Assembly: GCA_028829895.1 (NCBI GenBank)
Contig: CM054181.1
Span: 63,853,759-63,917,758 of the forward strand
From: Sinotaia quadrata
Taxonomy: Eukaryota; Mollusca; Gastropoda; Architaenioglossa; Viviparidae
Length of the DNA: 64,000 nucleotides
Reading direction: 5' to 3'
Shown here: one piece after another, positions 11,105 to 22,590 of the stretch
Numbering within the stretch: position 1 is the first letter of the stretch
Layout: each line of letters begins with the position of its first letter
Made by a program: the position numbers and the translations under genes
Notes under the pieces: generated by a model
The model's input: the letters and a program-made list of their open reading frames with translations, nothing else
Told to the model about the DNA's origin: nothing
Databases searched by the model: none

Positions 11105-11512
11105 TCAAAGTGGAGAATCACGACGCAATTGAGGCGTCGCATTACAGGTGAAGATTCTGCAGAATCTAGGCACCACTTTCAGATTATCACTGGGGAGAAA
11201 TCTGAAATTTAGCTGACTGTTGTCAGCCTCGATAATTATCGTTGTACCAGTTGTCGTGGAAACGGACACCCCAACGACGTTTAGCATTATCGGGTGGAGT
11301 CGTCCAGTGGGATGTGTCGTCGCATTACATTGAGTGTAGAAATCCGGATATCTGTAAGAAAATCTCGGTGCTAGCCCCTCAATTAGCGGGATAGACTGCC
11401 AAACGAACTCAGACAGGGGGAAGACAAAATTGGTCCCTCGTGTCGTTAACTGCATACAACCAGCGTCGCATGCATCGGGTTTTCTTTGACAGCGAACTTT
11501 CCACTTTGCCAA
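11105..11512 (-). CDS. 135-codon open frame inside the LTR (uncertain)
   Basis: The frame is repeated without change at 4276-4683 in the other LTR. The one internal LTR difference (11249 versus 4420) falls in it and is synonymous (ACT/ACC, Thr). It starts about 190 nt downstream of the TATA-like motif, so it would be the first long frame of the element's transcript. The product is Cys-containing, with a Thr/Ser-rich middle and no signal peptide, membrane span or recognisable domain. I do not recognise it. It may be a chance frame, because LTRs this young keep chance frames intact. Confidence 0.3.
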   Translation of the reverse strand: MAKWKVRCQRKPDACDAGCMQLTTRGTNFVFPLSEFVWQSIPLIEGLAPRFSYRYPDFYTQCNATTHPTGRLHPIMLNVVGVSVSTTTGTTIIIEADNSQLNFRFLPSDNLKVVPRFCRIFTCNATPQLRRDSPL

Positions 11513-11700
11513 AAGTTATACTGAGTAATTTTGCCTCGTTACTCAATATATGGCATCAGACGGATGGAAAACGGATGGAAAGAGATTATTGCAGCTTTCC
11601 TTTATGAAGTCTCTGTACATGAGATAATTCATACGTGAAGTTAGACTGGCTTCAGACGAATCGACGTTTTCAACATTGAGAGTAAAATCTTCATTTTGTC

Positions 11701-11710
11701 CCTTATATAG
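11701..11710 (-). promoter_or_regulatory. LTR TATA box
   Basis: The minus strand reads CTATATAAGG, a good TATA consensus. The copy in the 3' LTR is at 4872-4881. Transcription of the element would be expected to start about 25-35 nt downstream, near 11670-11680. Confidence 0.7.
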
Positions 11711-12104
11711 CTTTCACTGAAGGTTTCCAAAACTTCCAGAAGCTATGTCCTGTGACATGATTTTTGCCTTGGATATATAGTGGTAATCGAGATGCACGCT
11801 TTTCTGTGGTCAATTCTAATGCGCACTGGCCATTTCACTCGTCAACAACATGTGACGGTATTGCGCAGTTGTCCCAATTTATTTAATATACATATTCTTC
11901 ATAAACTAATATATATATTCAATATGATAATTAACACACACTGCGTCACGAACGTCTGTCTACTAAAGAGATCTTAGGTGACCGTTACTGGAAGTTACAT
12001 GCTACATACGAAAAATAACAAAACTCGGATTACTTCAATTAGTTTTGTTAGCGGTTTTTTAAAATGAAATAAAATATAATTTCGGTCCCTCATTTCCTGT
12101 GACA

Positions 12105-12109
12105 CATAG
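12105..12109. other. Right target-site duplication CATAG
   Basis: Matches 3541-3545 and lies directly outside the TGTCAC end of the 5' LTR. Confidence 0.9.
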
Positions 12110-12552
12110 CGACCGGGGTCGTATTTGAACTCGCCTAACGGTCGTTCATAATCGCTTTAGCTGAGTGTTGCGAATTACAAATAATGTGTGCTGTGTTTTC
12201 AAAGTGACTGTGCGGCCTTTATCAGTGGAGGAGAATACTTCCTAAGAGCATGCAGTAGTAGTAGTAATAGCTATTGCTGTAGTTGTAGTAGTTGTTGGTT
12301 GTATTAGGATGGGTATAGAAATTAGTGTTAAATTTTATATCTTTAAGAAACGTTTTCATTTGTGACTAGATCTGTAAATAGAGCATTCAAAATTCACTAG
12401 TTGTCCATTAATTCAGTTAAATAATGTTATTATCGATTAAAGTTATTATCAATTAATGTTATTCTATTGATTAGTTTTTGTATTAGATAATTCGGATCTT
12501 AGATCTGTAGTCTACTACTGTTTTAACGACCTGTTTGAGTGTCTTTAATTGT

Positions 12553-12955
12553 GCGTCAGATTTTCTTATTGTGGATAATGTAGTTCCTTTCTAGTATTAC
12601 GTTTACCGCTTTAAACAGATTTACTCTACTTTTTACGTTATTTTACATATTAGTTCATTTCTAGTATTACGGTTACCGCTGTAACAGATTTACTCTACTT
12701 TTAATGTTGTATCAGATTTTCTTATTGTGGATAATGTAGTTCATTTCTAGTATTACGGTTACCGCTTTAAACAGATTTACTCTACTTTTAATGTTGTATC
12801 AGATTTTCTTATTGTGGATAATGTAGTTCATTTCTAGTATTACGTTTACCGCTTTAAACAGATTTACTCTACTTTTAATGTTGTATCAGATTTTCTTATT
12901 GTGGATAATGTAGTTCATTTCTAGTATTACCTTTACCGCTTTAAACAGATTTAGT
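12553..12955. repeat. 87-bp minisatellite, about 4.5 copies
   Basis: The unit contains TCTTATTGTGGATAATGTAG and TAGTATTACGGTTACCGC. ATCAGATTTTC starts at 12711, 12798 and 12885 (exact 87-bp steps), with a shorter, diverged copy before them. Weaker relatives of TAGTTCATTTCTAG occur again near 13576-13680. Confidence 0.9.
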
Positions 12956-13770
12956 CAAATGTTATTACTGCTTTAAAGTGTAAGTATTGTGGTTTTTTAA
13001 AATAATTTTCAATCCATTGTATATTAAATCTGTAACCAATTAAAAACAAATTATCGAATAAACCCCTTAAAGATATATTTGCCTATTAAAAAGTAGATGA
13101 AAGAGACTATTCTTGGCGGGTTTGTTGGACAGCTTAAAAACGCGATCTTGAATAAATTCTAAATATAGAGCTCTGACCTCGCGCGCCAAACGTCAAATGA
13201 GAAGGCGATAACAAAGCTGAGTGAATCCTTACTTCATAAATTACGTCATTTCGTTAGAGTGTCACCTTCAGTATATATATATTTTCACAATTACTTTACC
13301 GGAGTCATGAGATTTGTAGCAAACATATAACTGAAAGAAGGCAGTGTTCAGTCGAAAAATAAATAACTTCTTAGAAGTCATGCTCGAGGCCTACTGCCCA
13401 TTGACCAAAGTCTTAGAAATGTACAACGTTCATTCACAACAGAACTGGGTCTCATCGAAATAATAAATTTTGTTTTAAAATTTTCCGATAAAATGTTTGG
13501 AGGCAATACTAATCCTTTAAACATATTTCGTATAATTTTAAAACTGCGTCAATTCTTTTTTAAAATTTACGATATGTAGTTCATTTTTAGTATTAATGTT
13601 ACCGTTTGATATAGTTTTATGGTATTCTGATGTTTCAGATTTTCTTAGTTTAGATATGTAGTTCATTCCTAAAATTAACGTTAGTCATACAGCGTACGTA
13701 GGTATGTCATTTCTAAAATTTATGTTACATTTTAGACAGATTTAGGCTCTAATGTTGGGTGAAGAATTTG

Positions 13771-13771
13771 C

Positions 13772-13805
<34 letters not shown>

Positions 13806-13812
13806 ATTTTTA
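13771..13812. repeat. TTTA/TTTTA microsatellite
   Basis: A run of TTTA steps with a few extra T residues. Confidence 0.9.
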
Positions 13813-14319
13813 TGGGTTAAGTCTATCGCTTTGTTTTATAGCTTCTATAGTTGTTTCGCGCTCTACTATCATTTTAGACGCGTACATCAATAACAAAATT
13901 GTCCAAACGTAATTAAGGCAGGCAGTTAAGGTTTTGCTGTTGAAACAGCTTGGACATGTTTGTATTGTAATCGTACTACCAATGTAGGGAGTTCATTTTC
14001 TCTCTAGCTGACTGCGCAGACGCCTCTCGCTCCTAATTACGAAAAGGTCACTAGTACGTGACTGTAAAAGAAAAATTAAAAATATTTTTTAAAAAGACAC
14101 GTGATTTGGATTCTTGAAGTACATAACTTAAGCAATTATAACACTTGCCTTCGAAGAGTTAAATACTTCTCTCCCATTATATGCTGGAGAAGCCTTTATT
14201 GTTAACATATAATTATGCGTTCAATCAGATCCTGACGTGCTTTAAATTACAATTTCCTAAATTTTTCGCATGTTCTACACAGTCGTTCAGCACTCTTTCA
14301 ACGAATGTCTTTCATTTCT

Positions 14320-14407
14320 GTCTCCTCTCTCTCCCTCTTCCGCTCTCCTCTCTTTCCTTTCTCTCTCTCCTCTCTCTCTCTAGTCTCTGTATGTCTCTCT
14401 CTCTCTG

Positions 14408-14439
<32 letters not shown>
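14320..14439. repeat. CT-rich tract followed by CA microsatellite
   Basis: About 85 bp of TCTC-rich pyrimidine sequence on the plus strand, then ~30 bp of CA. It lies just upstream of the predicted splice acceptor of the first coding exon. Confidence 0.95.
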
Positions 14440-14442
<3 letters not shown>

Positions 14443-14485
14443 AATACAGAACCCATGAAGCCTGCACTGTAATGCAATTATCAAC

Positions 14486-14499
14486 AATCTTTCTTCCAG
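14486..14499 (+). other. Candidate splice acceptor before first coding exon
   Basis: AATCTTTCTTCCAG with a pyrimidine tract ends at the AG of 14498-14499. If used, the exon starts at 14500 and its first Met is at 14550, which would place a 5' non-coding exon upstream. This is preferred over a frame running back through the microsatellite to 14181. Confidence 0.6.
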
Positions 14500-14549
14500 G
14501 AGTCTTTCCATTTAACACTACCGCTATCGCGACACCAAGCCAAAGCAGC

Positions 14550-15404
14550 ATGGCCGAGGAACTTCCGTACGACAGCGTCCTGTCCGATCTAAACTTGACC
14601 TTGACCTTCCACACGGATGCTTTCGCGGTGGGAGACGTCACCACGTCGGCCGCGTTGAAGCAGCCCAAGAACTATTCCCTGCTGTACCGGGCCGTCGCTG
14701 TGACTCTCAGTTCCATTATCTTCACCGTCGGCTTCGTCGGCAATCTCCTCGTCGTCGTCATCATCATCCGCACCCGATCCATGCACACCACCACCAACTG
14801 CTACCTGATGTCGCTGGCCCTAGCAGACTGTTTGGTCCTGCTGGCCGCCACCCTGCCGGCCGTGCCAGAGACATTCTTCAAAGTGGACGAGTGGCCGTTC
14901 GGACGGGCGCTGTGTTCGATTCTCATTTATGTTCAGTACGTTGGCGTCGACGCCTCGTCCTTGTCCATCGCCGCGTTCACCGTCGAACGTTACATCGCCA
15001 TCTGCCACCCGATACGCGCCCAAACGGTGTGCACGGTGTCGCGGGCCAAACGCATTATCGCTGGCCTGTGGATTTTTACGCTCGTCTACTGCGGGCCCTG
15101 GCTAGGCCTGACCGAGCTTAAAACACACCCGCTGGCCGACGGCAGTTTGTACACCGAGTGCTACTTCCGACTGGAAAGGTCAGCCTACCTTGCCTTGTAC
15201 ATGTTCGACCTCATCGTCTTCTACTTGCTGCCGTTCGTCATCTCTACAGCGCTGTACTGCCTCATCGGCCGCATCCTCATCTTGACCAGCTTGCAGCACG
15301 CCCGCGAACAGCCACGACGCTCGGCAGTGGATAGAAAGCGGTCGCAAGACAAGGGGAAGAACTCGGATAAATCATCCAAACGTCGCTCCGATTCCCGTGT
15401 CCAG
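14550..15404 (+). CDS. TRH-receptor-like GPCR, coding exon 1 (TM1-TM5)
   Basis: This exon encodes residues 1-285 of a rhodopsin-family (class A) peptide receptor. The start at 14550 has a good context (A at -3, G at +4). N-glycosylation sites are N15 (NLT) and N41 (NYS). TM1 spans ~45-73 with GN at 64-65. TM2 is SLALAD with D93. TM3 follows C122 and ends in ERYIAICHP at 146-154. TM4 is ~168-190. C204 in loop 2 can pair with C122. TM5 is ~212-245. The ERY (not DRY) motif, TNCYL in TM2 and VGVDASS in TM3 resemble the TRH receptor family. In protostomes that family includes EFLGamide-type peptide receptors. A basic, Ser/Lys-rich loop 3 runs to residue 285, where GTGAGT begins the intron in phase 0. 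GC content is clearly higher than in the flanks. Signalling through Gq is family knowledge, not visible here. Confidence 0.93.
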
Positions 15405-15410
15405 GTGAGT
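15405..15410 (+). other. Splice donor after receptor exon 1
   Basis: CCAG|GTGAGT is a near-consensus donor. The last codon before it is CAG (Gln285), so the junction is phase 0. Reading through would add 17 residues and stop at 15456-15458. Confidence 0.9.
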
Positions 15411-15458
15411 CGAAATCTTAATTTTTCTGCATTTTTTTTTTTGTGGTGGTGTGGATGA

Positions 15459-17385
15459 TAGCAGCTTTCGATTATCAGCCGTTTCGCTGCCTGGCACGAG
15501 TTATATAATGCTGTGAGAGTTGAAGATGGTGAAAAAAGAGTGGAGGGCTGTTGAAAGAAAAGTTGTATAGCGATGAATTTTTCCACTCTGATTCAGAGTC
15601 ATGGACATATTATTTAATCATGTACTGACTATTTACCTCTCCCCCACACAATCGTCCATTCATTCGTAGTTCAAATCCTTCGTCAACATTTTCATTTGTT
15701 CGGGTTGTCGCCTTTTCTTTTTCGGTTATGTGCAGCTGTTCCTTGTAATTTTTGGAAAATTATGTGCGTATATTTGATTCTATTTCGTGCTGTCTTCCTA
15801 AATATATTCTTTGTTTGATCACTTTTCGCAAATTGGGTTGTCGCCCTTTCTATTTGGTGAAAGTGCAGCCTTTCGAAACGGCATCATGCTTCTAAGATAC
15901 ATTTGACATAATTCATTCGGTGTGCAAAAATTTAATTATTCCTTGATTATTTCTCAAACTGCTGAATATCATTGTCGCTGTCGCATAGCATTGCATGGTA
16001 TTGGAGTAAATAAATTTAATATTATAATATATTAGTATATTCAAATATTTGAAAATGACATATAGCAAATGCAAAAACAAATGAAATCTTCATAGTAACA
16101 ATCTCACTAGCATGCTGTAGAATGTTCAATGAGCTGCTTTTCTCTCGAGATTAATATGAGTGCTCCTTCACTGTATTAGTTCCCTCAAGCAGAACAACAA
16201 TGTAGCAATATCCAGTAACTCCCTTGTACCAGAAATTTCAAGATTGAGCATACTTTAACAGAGTGCAGTGTATCCATACAATTACACATTTGGTAGATGC
16301 TTCTTGAATCTACCATGATCATAACGGTTTATAAAAAAATAAACAAGGACATTCTATAGATTCCAGAGATTCTAGGAATATAAGGTTGCTTCTTCCTTCT
16401 AAATTATAATCAGGAAACAAATGCTGTTTTTTCCAGTTTATTCATCTCTAACTCCATTCTTTCTTACATTCAAGTCTCAACTACTAATTTCCTGCAATAG
16501 TATTTATTAGCCAGATACAAGCATTATGGCATAATAAATACAACATAATAATTTATGAAAATTTATAAAATGTACACTAGAAACAATGTCAAGTGTGTAA
16601 CATATAACATACAAGCATTGTAATTCGCAGTTGTTGAAGCATAGACTTCACATAATACATTTCTACATAAAACACAGGTATATCAATAGCAAAAGTGCAC
16701 AAAACTTTTCAAAGTCCATTCTCTTTCAATCAATCTGTTAACTACCATTAAGCTAATGGCTGCCTTTCATGACTGGACTTCTGATACACCAAATTCAATA
16801 TGATGAGAGAATACAATTCTTTTCAACATGGAAACATTGGTCTCGTTCTCGTAAATCTTAACCATTGGATAATAAAATCTACTCATCCATATGAGACCAT
16901 TTTAATTTATATCAGCAAGTTCTAGCACATTCTTCATGAGTTGTTTGTTTCAACTCTGACACTTACAATAAAATACCATCTTAAGCAGTGCCCAAGGTCA
17001 GGTCACGATAACTTTACAACAAAAATATAATTATAAATATAGAAATAGGGATAGGCAAATTTATTCCACCACTCCATTTGTTCATTCATCCGTGTTCTAT
17101 TAATTAACTATATCATTCAAATTCTATGAAACCGAAATGGATTTAAAAGAAATGGTCTTGTAAAATTTGATTTAAATTTCATCTTCCAGGGGTTTTTTTA
17201 AAATTCGAACAGAATTAATTATTTGTTTTAAAAACATACCGTTCTATTATTTAATTTTAGCTATTTTGATTCTTTTTAATTAATTATTTTTGGTTTATAT
17301 CGATATGCCTGGTATGGTTTCTATTTACTTCAAATTATTCAATTTCATTTCGAAATCTTATATGACCTTTGCTTGGGTGCATTGA
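15459..17385. other. Intronic unique sequence
   Basis: AT-rich intron sequence with no recognisable exon, RNA gene or tandem array. Two short TTGGGTTGTCGCC-type repeats occur near 15705 and 15834. Confidence 0.5.
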
Positions 17386-17390
17386 CTGTC

Positions 17391-17860
17391 CTTGAAAGAC
17401 AGGCTTTATCTTTTAGAAGCAGATTTTGGCGGGGGGGGGGGGGTTATAGAGACTTTGGCTCTCCTTTATAGACAGATGTCGATTGTCTTCTATAAACGAA
17501 TTTTGGCTCTCTTTTATAGACAAATTTTGACTCTCTTTTATAGACAAATGTCAATTGTCTTCTATAGACAAATTTTGACTCTTTTTTTATAGACAGATGT
17601 CAATTGTCTTCTATAAACACATTTTGACTCTCTTTTATAGACAGATGTCAATTGTCTTCTATAAACACATTTTGACTCTCTTTTATAGACAGATGTCGAT
17701 TGTCTTCTATAAACAAATTTTTGCTCTCGTTTATAGACAGATTTTGGCTCTCTTTTATAGACAGATGTCGATTGCCTTCTATAAGCAAATTTTGGCTCTC
17801 TTTTATAGACATATTTTAGTTGTCTTTTATAGGGAGATTTTGGCACTCTTTTATACCGGA
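17391..17860. repeat. ~24/48-bp minisatellite with internal inverted halves
   Basis: Repeated blocks such as TTTATAGACAGATGTC and GTCTTCTATAAACA alternate about every 48 bp. CTATAAA and TTTATAG within a unit are complementary, so each unit can fold into a short stem. A run of 13 G sits at 17431-17443. Long open frames on both strands come from the repeat period, not from a gene. Confidence 0.9.
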
Positions 17861-17949
17861 CTCTGTCTGTCTCCAATAATCAATATACTTTTCATCGACA
17901 TCTTTCTCGTGAAAACTTTCAGACAAGGCAGCGCATATTGATAAGTTGA

Positions 17950-18714
17950 CTAGCCACCCACAGAGATTCTCTCTGGTTTCGTGAATGGGGCAATTCGCTA
18001 TGGTTTACAATAAAACCTACAGCTAAATTTATATCTGGCATAAAGAAAATGCTGTCCTAGACGGCTGTACATTGCTCTAGGCCAGACAGCCGAATGAAAA
18101 TAAATAATAAAATTAAATAAATACGATATTTTAACATAATTTTATCTCTAGAAGATATATTTAATTAGGACATGTCCATGCATAACTACGAGAATAAAAA
18201 TATAATTTTCTCAAATACAAATACATATTAAGTGGGTAGATAGCCCTCAGGAAGGAAATGATCCCCCGCCAACGTATAACAATAACAAAGACGATACGTA
18301 GATTACCAATTGAAATTTACATGAATGAAGATGGTGAAGAATGACACAAAAAGTGAATGAAAATTAATTTTTAAACATTTATAAAAGAAAAAATAATAAA
18401 AATAATTCAATTATTTATCAATTACAATCCAACAATCTATCCTAAATATCCAGACGAATTTAGACTGCCCATTACTATGTCTATCTCGATAGTTAAATAT
18501 CCATCAAGGGGCTCTTCCCATTTTAAGAAAACTAGTTTTTTGTTTCTCAAAAGAAAATGTTCTGCCAAATATCACTCATCCCAGTACTAACACATTGGGG
18601 GACTTATCTTGTGACACACAGCATGATTTCAGAGGTTCCATACTGTAATGTTATGACGTCACCACATGCTAACTCGTCTACTTTCTTTTCATTGTACTCT
18701 AAACACGTGTCTTC

Positions 18715-18715
<1 letters not shown>
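17950..18715. other. Intronic unique sequence
   Basis: AT-rich, no gene seen. A small imperfect inverted repeat (CGGCTGT/ACAGCCG) lies at about 18062-18094. Confidence 0.5.
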
Positions 18716-18717
<2 letters not shown>

Positions 18718-18772
<55 letters not shown>

Positions 18773-18773
18773 G
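18718..18773. repeat. CT microsatellite
   Basis: About 28 CT steps with one TT interruption near the end. Confidence 0.97.
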
Positions 18774-19484
18774 AGATTATTTGACCTCTCAAAGAACTGG
18801 CCACTCAGTACAGGTCTAAAGAATAAAAGACTAACAGGAATGAGGAGTAAAAGGAAGAACCCTGCAAACCAACAAATGCGGTATTAGATATTTTGTAATG
18901 ATTAATTAATTGGGAATGTGTCCAGAGAGTAATTCTTCCAGTTACACGTTCACCATTCTGAAAAAGAACTATAATTTAGAATAGGTAACACTTTCGCATA
19001 TATTCCTATTCTTTCACACAATAAATTTAACAAATATTCATACCTTTTCTTTCTGCAAAAATAAAAGGTTGGAAAAAAAACTGTATTTGTGGTGATTACA
19101 TTCATACTACCATGGATTTATCTGGTGATGTTTCGTGCATATAATCCCTATGATATCCATAAGTGGTTGACATAGAGACAATCCACAGTGATGTGGAAAT
19201 GTCAATGAATAAAATATGTTGTCTGCATCATAAGTGATATCCCGTGAAGCAGGATTTCAAATATTTATCTAACCTGCTATAACTAGTTATGATTAATGTC
19301 GAGATTTCTGATGACATAAAATTCCTCTGATATAAAACCATGAATTAAACGACATATGACGAGTGTAGCGACACCCTCTGACGTACAATTCCTTCGGTGA
19401 ACAGGAACGTAGAATCAGTATTTGACGGACGTGGGGACACCTCTGACCTCTAACTCCAGTGACGAAAAAGAACATTTACGATCA

Positions 19485-19652
19485 ACATTCCTATAAATGT
19501 AGAGGCATAAGGCAATGATGAATAAACACCTTATGAACTTGATATGATGGCTGAGATGTATAATGTCTACATTCCTATAAATGTAGAGGCATAAGGCAAT
19601 GATGAATAAACACCTTATGAACTTGATATGATGTCTGAGATGTATAATTTCT
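19485..19652. repeat. 84-bp tandem repeat, 2 copies plus stub
   Basis: ACATTCCTATAAATGTAGAG starts copies at 19485 and 19569; a third start appears at 19653. The two copies are nearly identical. Confidence 0.92.
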
Positions 19653-19776
19653 ACATTCTTATGCTGTACAAACCGTGCAAAGGTTTAATGACGAGAATAA
19701 AAAAGCACAGAGTACCCACAATTCATTCTTGATTAAAGTTTTACAGGTTGCTATTCTGGTGTCAATCTCAGAAGAT

Positions 19777-19913
<137 letters not shown>

Positions 19914-20450
19914 ATTCTCTCTTCTAGGATTTATAAATGATTTATAGAATTGTCGTCCGTAAATAACAATAAAAATTATGACGATGATGACGACGACAGT
20001 GGGGTGGTGGTGGCGGTGTTAGTTATTTCTCCAGAAAGCTCTAAGCTCTAACAATTATGGCTGCTTAGCTAAACATTCATTAACAAACGTTGGGGGTTGA
20101 GATGCAAGGTCAACACCTTTCACACACACACCACCACCGAGCTTTCCTCGGGCGCGTTTACTTCCCTTTTGGTGATCGCTAGTTGACAGATGTGACGAAA
20201 ACCTTTGGCACGCGGTGCACGCAATGCATCATGGTTAATGAGTCGTCTCAGAACGTCTAGCACAAGGATCAGTGCAAAAGCTTGCCTGGGTGTGCACTGC
20301 TCACTCATTTCTTCTCTTTTCATTCCCCATGCGAATACTAATTAGCTTTGGTCAGCCACAGCTGCTTCGCAAGGATTCAGCTGAAATGACCCAGTCTGTT
20401 TACTTTTAATGTGATCATAATAGTCCTGTCAATCTACTGCACATTGGGCC

Positions 20451-20545
20451 GCAATAGTCTATTCAGTCTGACTCCTACGTGTTCTCAATAGTCTATTCAG
20501 TCTAATACCTATATGACCGCAATATCTATTCAGTCTAAACCTTAG
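20451..20545. repeat. Short degenerate repeat, ~38 bp, 3 copies
   Basis: Three blocks contain (A)TCTATTCAGTCT followed by a variable tail. Confidence 0.7.
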
Positions 20546-20859
20546 GTGATCACAGTATTCCCCGTCTGCTATAAATATTGTCTTACAATAGTGCATCCTA
20601 CTACAAATGTGGCTGCAGCGGTTCAATGAGTGCGAAGCTAGCGCTGTGTTTAATCGCCAATCAAAGACGACTTAATAGTAGACCTTTTTCTTCTGACCAA
20701 TCACAGTTTGCACCAGATGAAATTAATAATCGACCCATTTTCTAACCAATCAAATGTTCATCAGGCTTAAACCCAACAAGCATGGCCCCGAAGCGATGTT
20801 TCAGTTTCACTCATTTATTTATATTTTAATTATAAGTATAAACATAATAAAACTAACGT

Positions 20860-20877
20860 TAACCCTAACCCTAACCC
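20860..20877. repeat. Telomere-like TAACCC repeat, 3 units
   Basis: TAACCCTAACCCTAACCC is three units of the complement of the metazoan telomere repeat TTAGGG, embedded in intron sequence. No longer array surrounds it. Confidence 0.85.
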
Positions 20878-22068
20878 ACTTGTCGAATACAGCCATTAAG
20901 TCAATGACAGGCGAAATCACTAAACACATAACAAACAAGATAATCCTATTGCTAAACATGTTTTGGAGTCGCTCCTCACACACACACACACACACACACT
21001 TTCTACAAAAGAACAAAACAAAACAGCAGGTTAAAAATGACATAAATGTCATAAAGGACGTTCCCTTTGTTTTTGAGAACAAATGCATTTTGATTGGTCG
21101 ACTATTTATATCTGTTTGTGCAATCTGAACATGTCACGTGTGCTTAGTATAATATATATACATGAATTTAGGAAAGTTGCTCTTTAAATTTGTTTCGTTT
21201 TGTTATAGTTTTCATGTCTTTGATTAATTTCTTGATGAATTCTCGGAATTTAAGTGATAGATAATAAGGAACAACTGTTCCTAAAGAACCACTAAATATC
21301 AGCAATAATAAGGACCTATAGATCTTACAGGAGTACAAATTATAAGTTATAATAAGGAACAACTGTTCTTAGAAAACCACGAAATATTGGTCATAATAAA
21401 CACTGCAATGTGGAGAGGTCATAATTGGGCAACCGTCAGCTCTTGCCATATGATATTTTGAAGTCATCTAAACCGCTCACACACGTCTGCTGATGCTATA
21501 TGATATTCATGACGTTATCTAAAAGTCTTTTGTAAGCAATACAAAGGAGGCTGTTACATAAAAATGTAAATAAGCCACACAACACATTGTACTAGTTGGT
21601 GACAATCAGTACACACAGAAACATGGCAAATGGACTATTGACACTATTGGGTGTGCATAATTAGGCAATTTTCGCCCACCTTACAGACCCAGTCTGGAAA
21701 CTGAAATACCAAAGCCAGTCTAATCCGCGTTATTGACACTGCAATGAGTCATCACACCACATTCCTGAGAAATAGCACCCGACTACCTACATAAACAATT
21801 GAATTACTCTATGACTCTGTCTCATTGGGATCTATATTACAACAACAATACAACAACTTTTTAAAATATCCATTAAAAGTGAAAGATGAAAGGCACGCAT
21901 ACAGCTTTCCATGAGCGGTAACTCTTCATTAACTAACACCCCATGCAAAACGAGCCGAAACAAAACTACTCGTAGACCTTATTCACACTTGCGCAATCGG
22001 TAAGAGAAAAAATAAAAACGTTACGATTTTATGGCAAACATGTTGCTCGGGGTCATTCCCGGACAAAA

Positions 22069-22226
22069 CATTTGTGTCTCAATGGCTCCCTTCAAATGAA
22101 TTATTACCATATCAGTTTTGTTTGTGTCTCTATGGCTCCCTTCAAATGAACCATTACCATATCAGTTTTATGTTTGTGTCTCTATGGCTCCCTTCAAATG
22201 AATCATTACCATATCAGTTTTATGTT
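22069..22226. repeat. ~51-bp minisatellite, 3 copies
   Basis: Each copy contains TGGCTCCCTTCAAATGAA and ATTACCATATCAGTTTT; spacing varies by 1-3 bp. Confidence 0.92.
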
Positions 22227-22590
22227 TACGAGTTCCTATCTGAAACAGGCAGAAACATAAAACTAAGCCTAATGCAATGTTACCACAGAAAATGTATAAT
22301 AGCATTTTGCTTTAAATTACATTTGTCTTAGGGCACGGGGTTGCACTCAACTAGAACTGGAAACTTAGACAATGCATGTTAAAACTTTAAAGTTAGAAAA
22401 ATTATAAAATTCATAATACAAAAATAAATAATCATCATAGATCAAAAACAACGACGAAAACGTTTATATCGCGCATACAGACATACACACAGCAACCACC
22501 CCACTTTTACACCCTCGGCCACTAAATTCACATCGGCATTTCAGCAAAATAAACAACAACAAAAAAGTATCAGCAATTTTAACCGAATAA

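Larger units (their letters stand above)
3546..12104 (-). mobile_element. Complete Ty3/gypsy-type (Gmr1-like) LTR retrotransposon
   Basis: The element is 8559 bp, reads right to left, and is bounded by CATAG duplications. It has direct LTRs of about 1.73 kb, a primer-binding-site candidate, a 1500-codon gag-pol frame and a polypurine tract, all in the expected order. The pol order is protease, integrase, reverse transcriptase, RNase H. That differs from the usual Ty3/gypsy order and matches the Gmr1-like group, which shows the Ty1/copia-type arrangement. I found no frameshift or premature stop. By eye the LTRs differ at one internal base, plus a few bases at the inner boundary, so insertion looks recent. 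It lies about 2.4 kb upstream of the receptor exon, in opposite orientation. Confidence 0.95.
10375..12104 (-). repeat. 5' LTR of the retrotransposon
   Basis: This is the same sequence as 3546-5275 at offset 6829, with one internal difference found by eye. Its inner end reads GTAAAC in element orientation where the other LTR has GTGACA, so identity strictly runs from 10379. The outer end TGTCACAGG abuts the CATAG duplication. Confidence 0.95.
12110..14485. other. Non-coding region between retrotransposon and receptor
   Basis: AT-rich sequence with an 87-bp tandem array (12553-12955), a TTTA run at 13771-13812 and a CT/CA microsatellite at 14320-14439. No exon could be supported. A promoter or 5' non-coding exon of the receptor may lie here or further upstream, but no convincing core promoter was seen. 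Confidence 0.5.

Noticed and set aside
12105..12180. Possible tRNA-like or exon fragment after the retrotransposon
   Set aside because: No cloverleaf with a GTTCRANNC box and no coding signal could be built.
14181..14549. Upstream extension of the receptor frame to a Met at 14181 (or 14472)
   Set aside because: The extension translates a CT/CA microsatellite, and a good splice acceptor at 14498-14499 lies between. The Met at 14550 has the better context and gives a normal receptor N-terminus.
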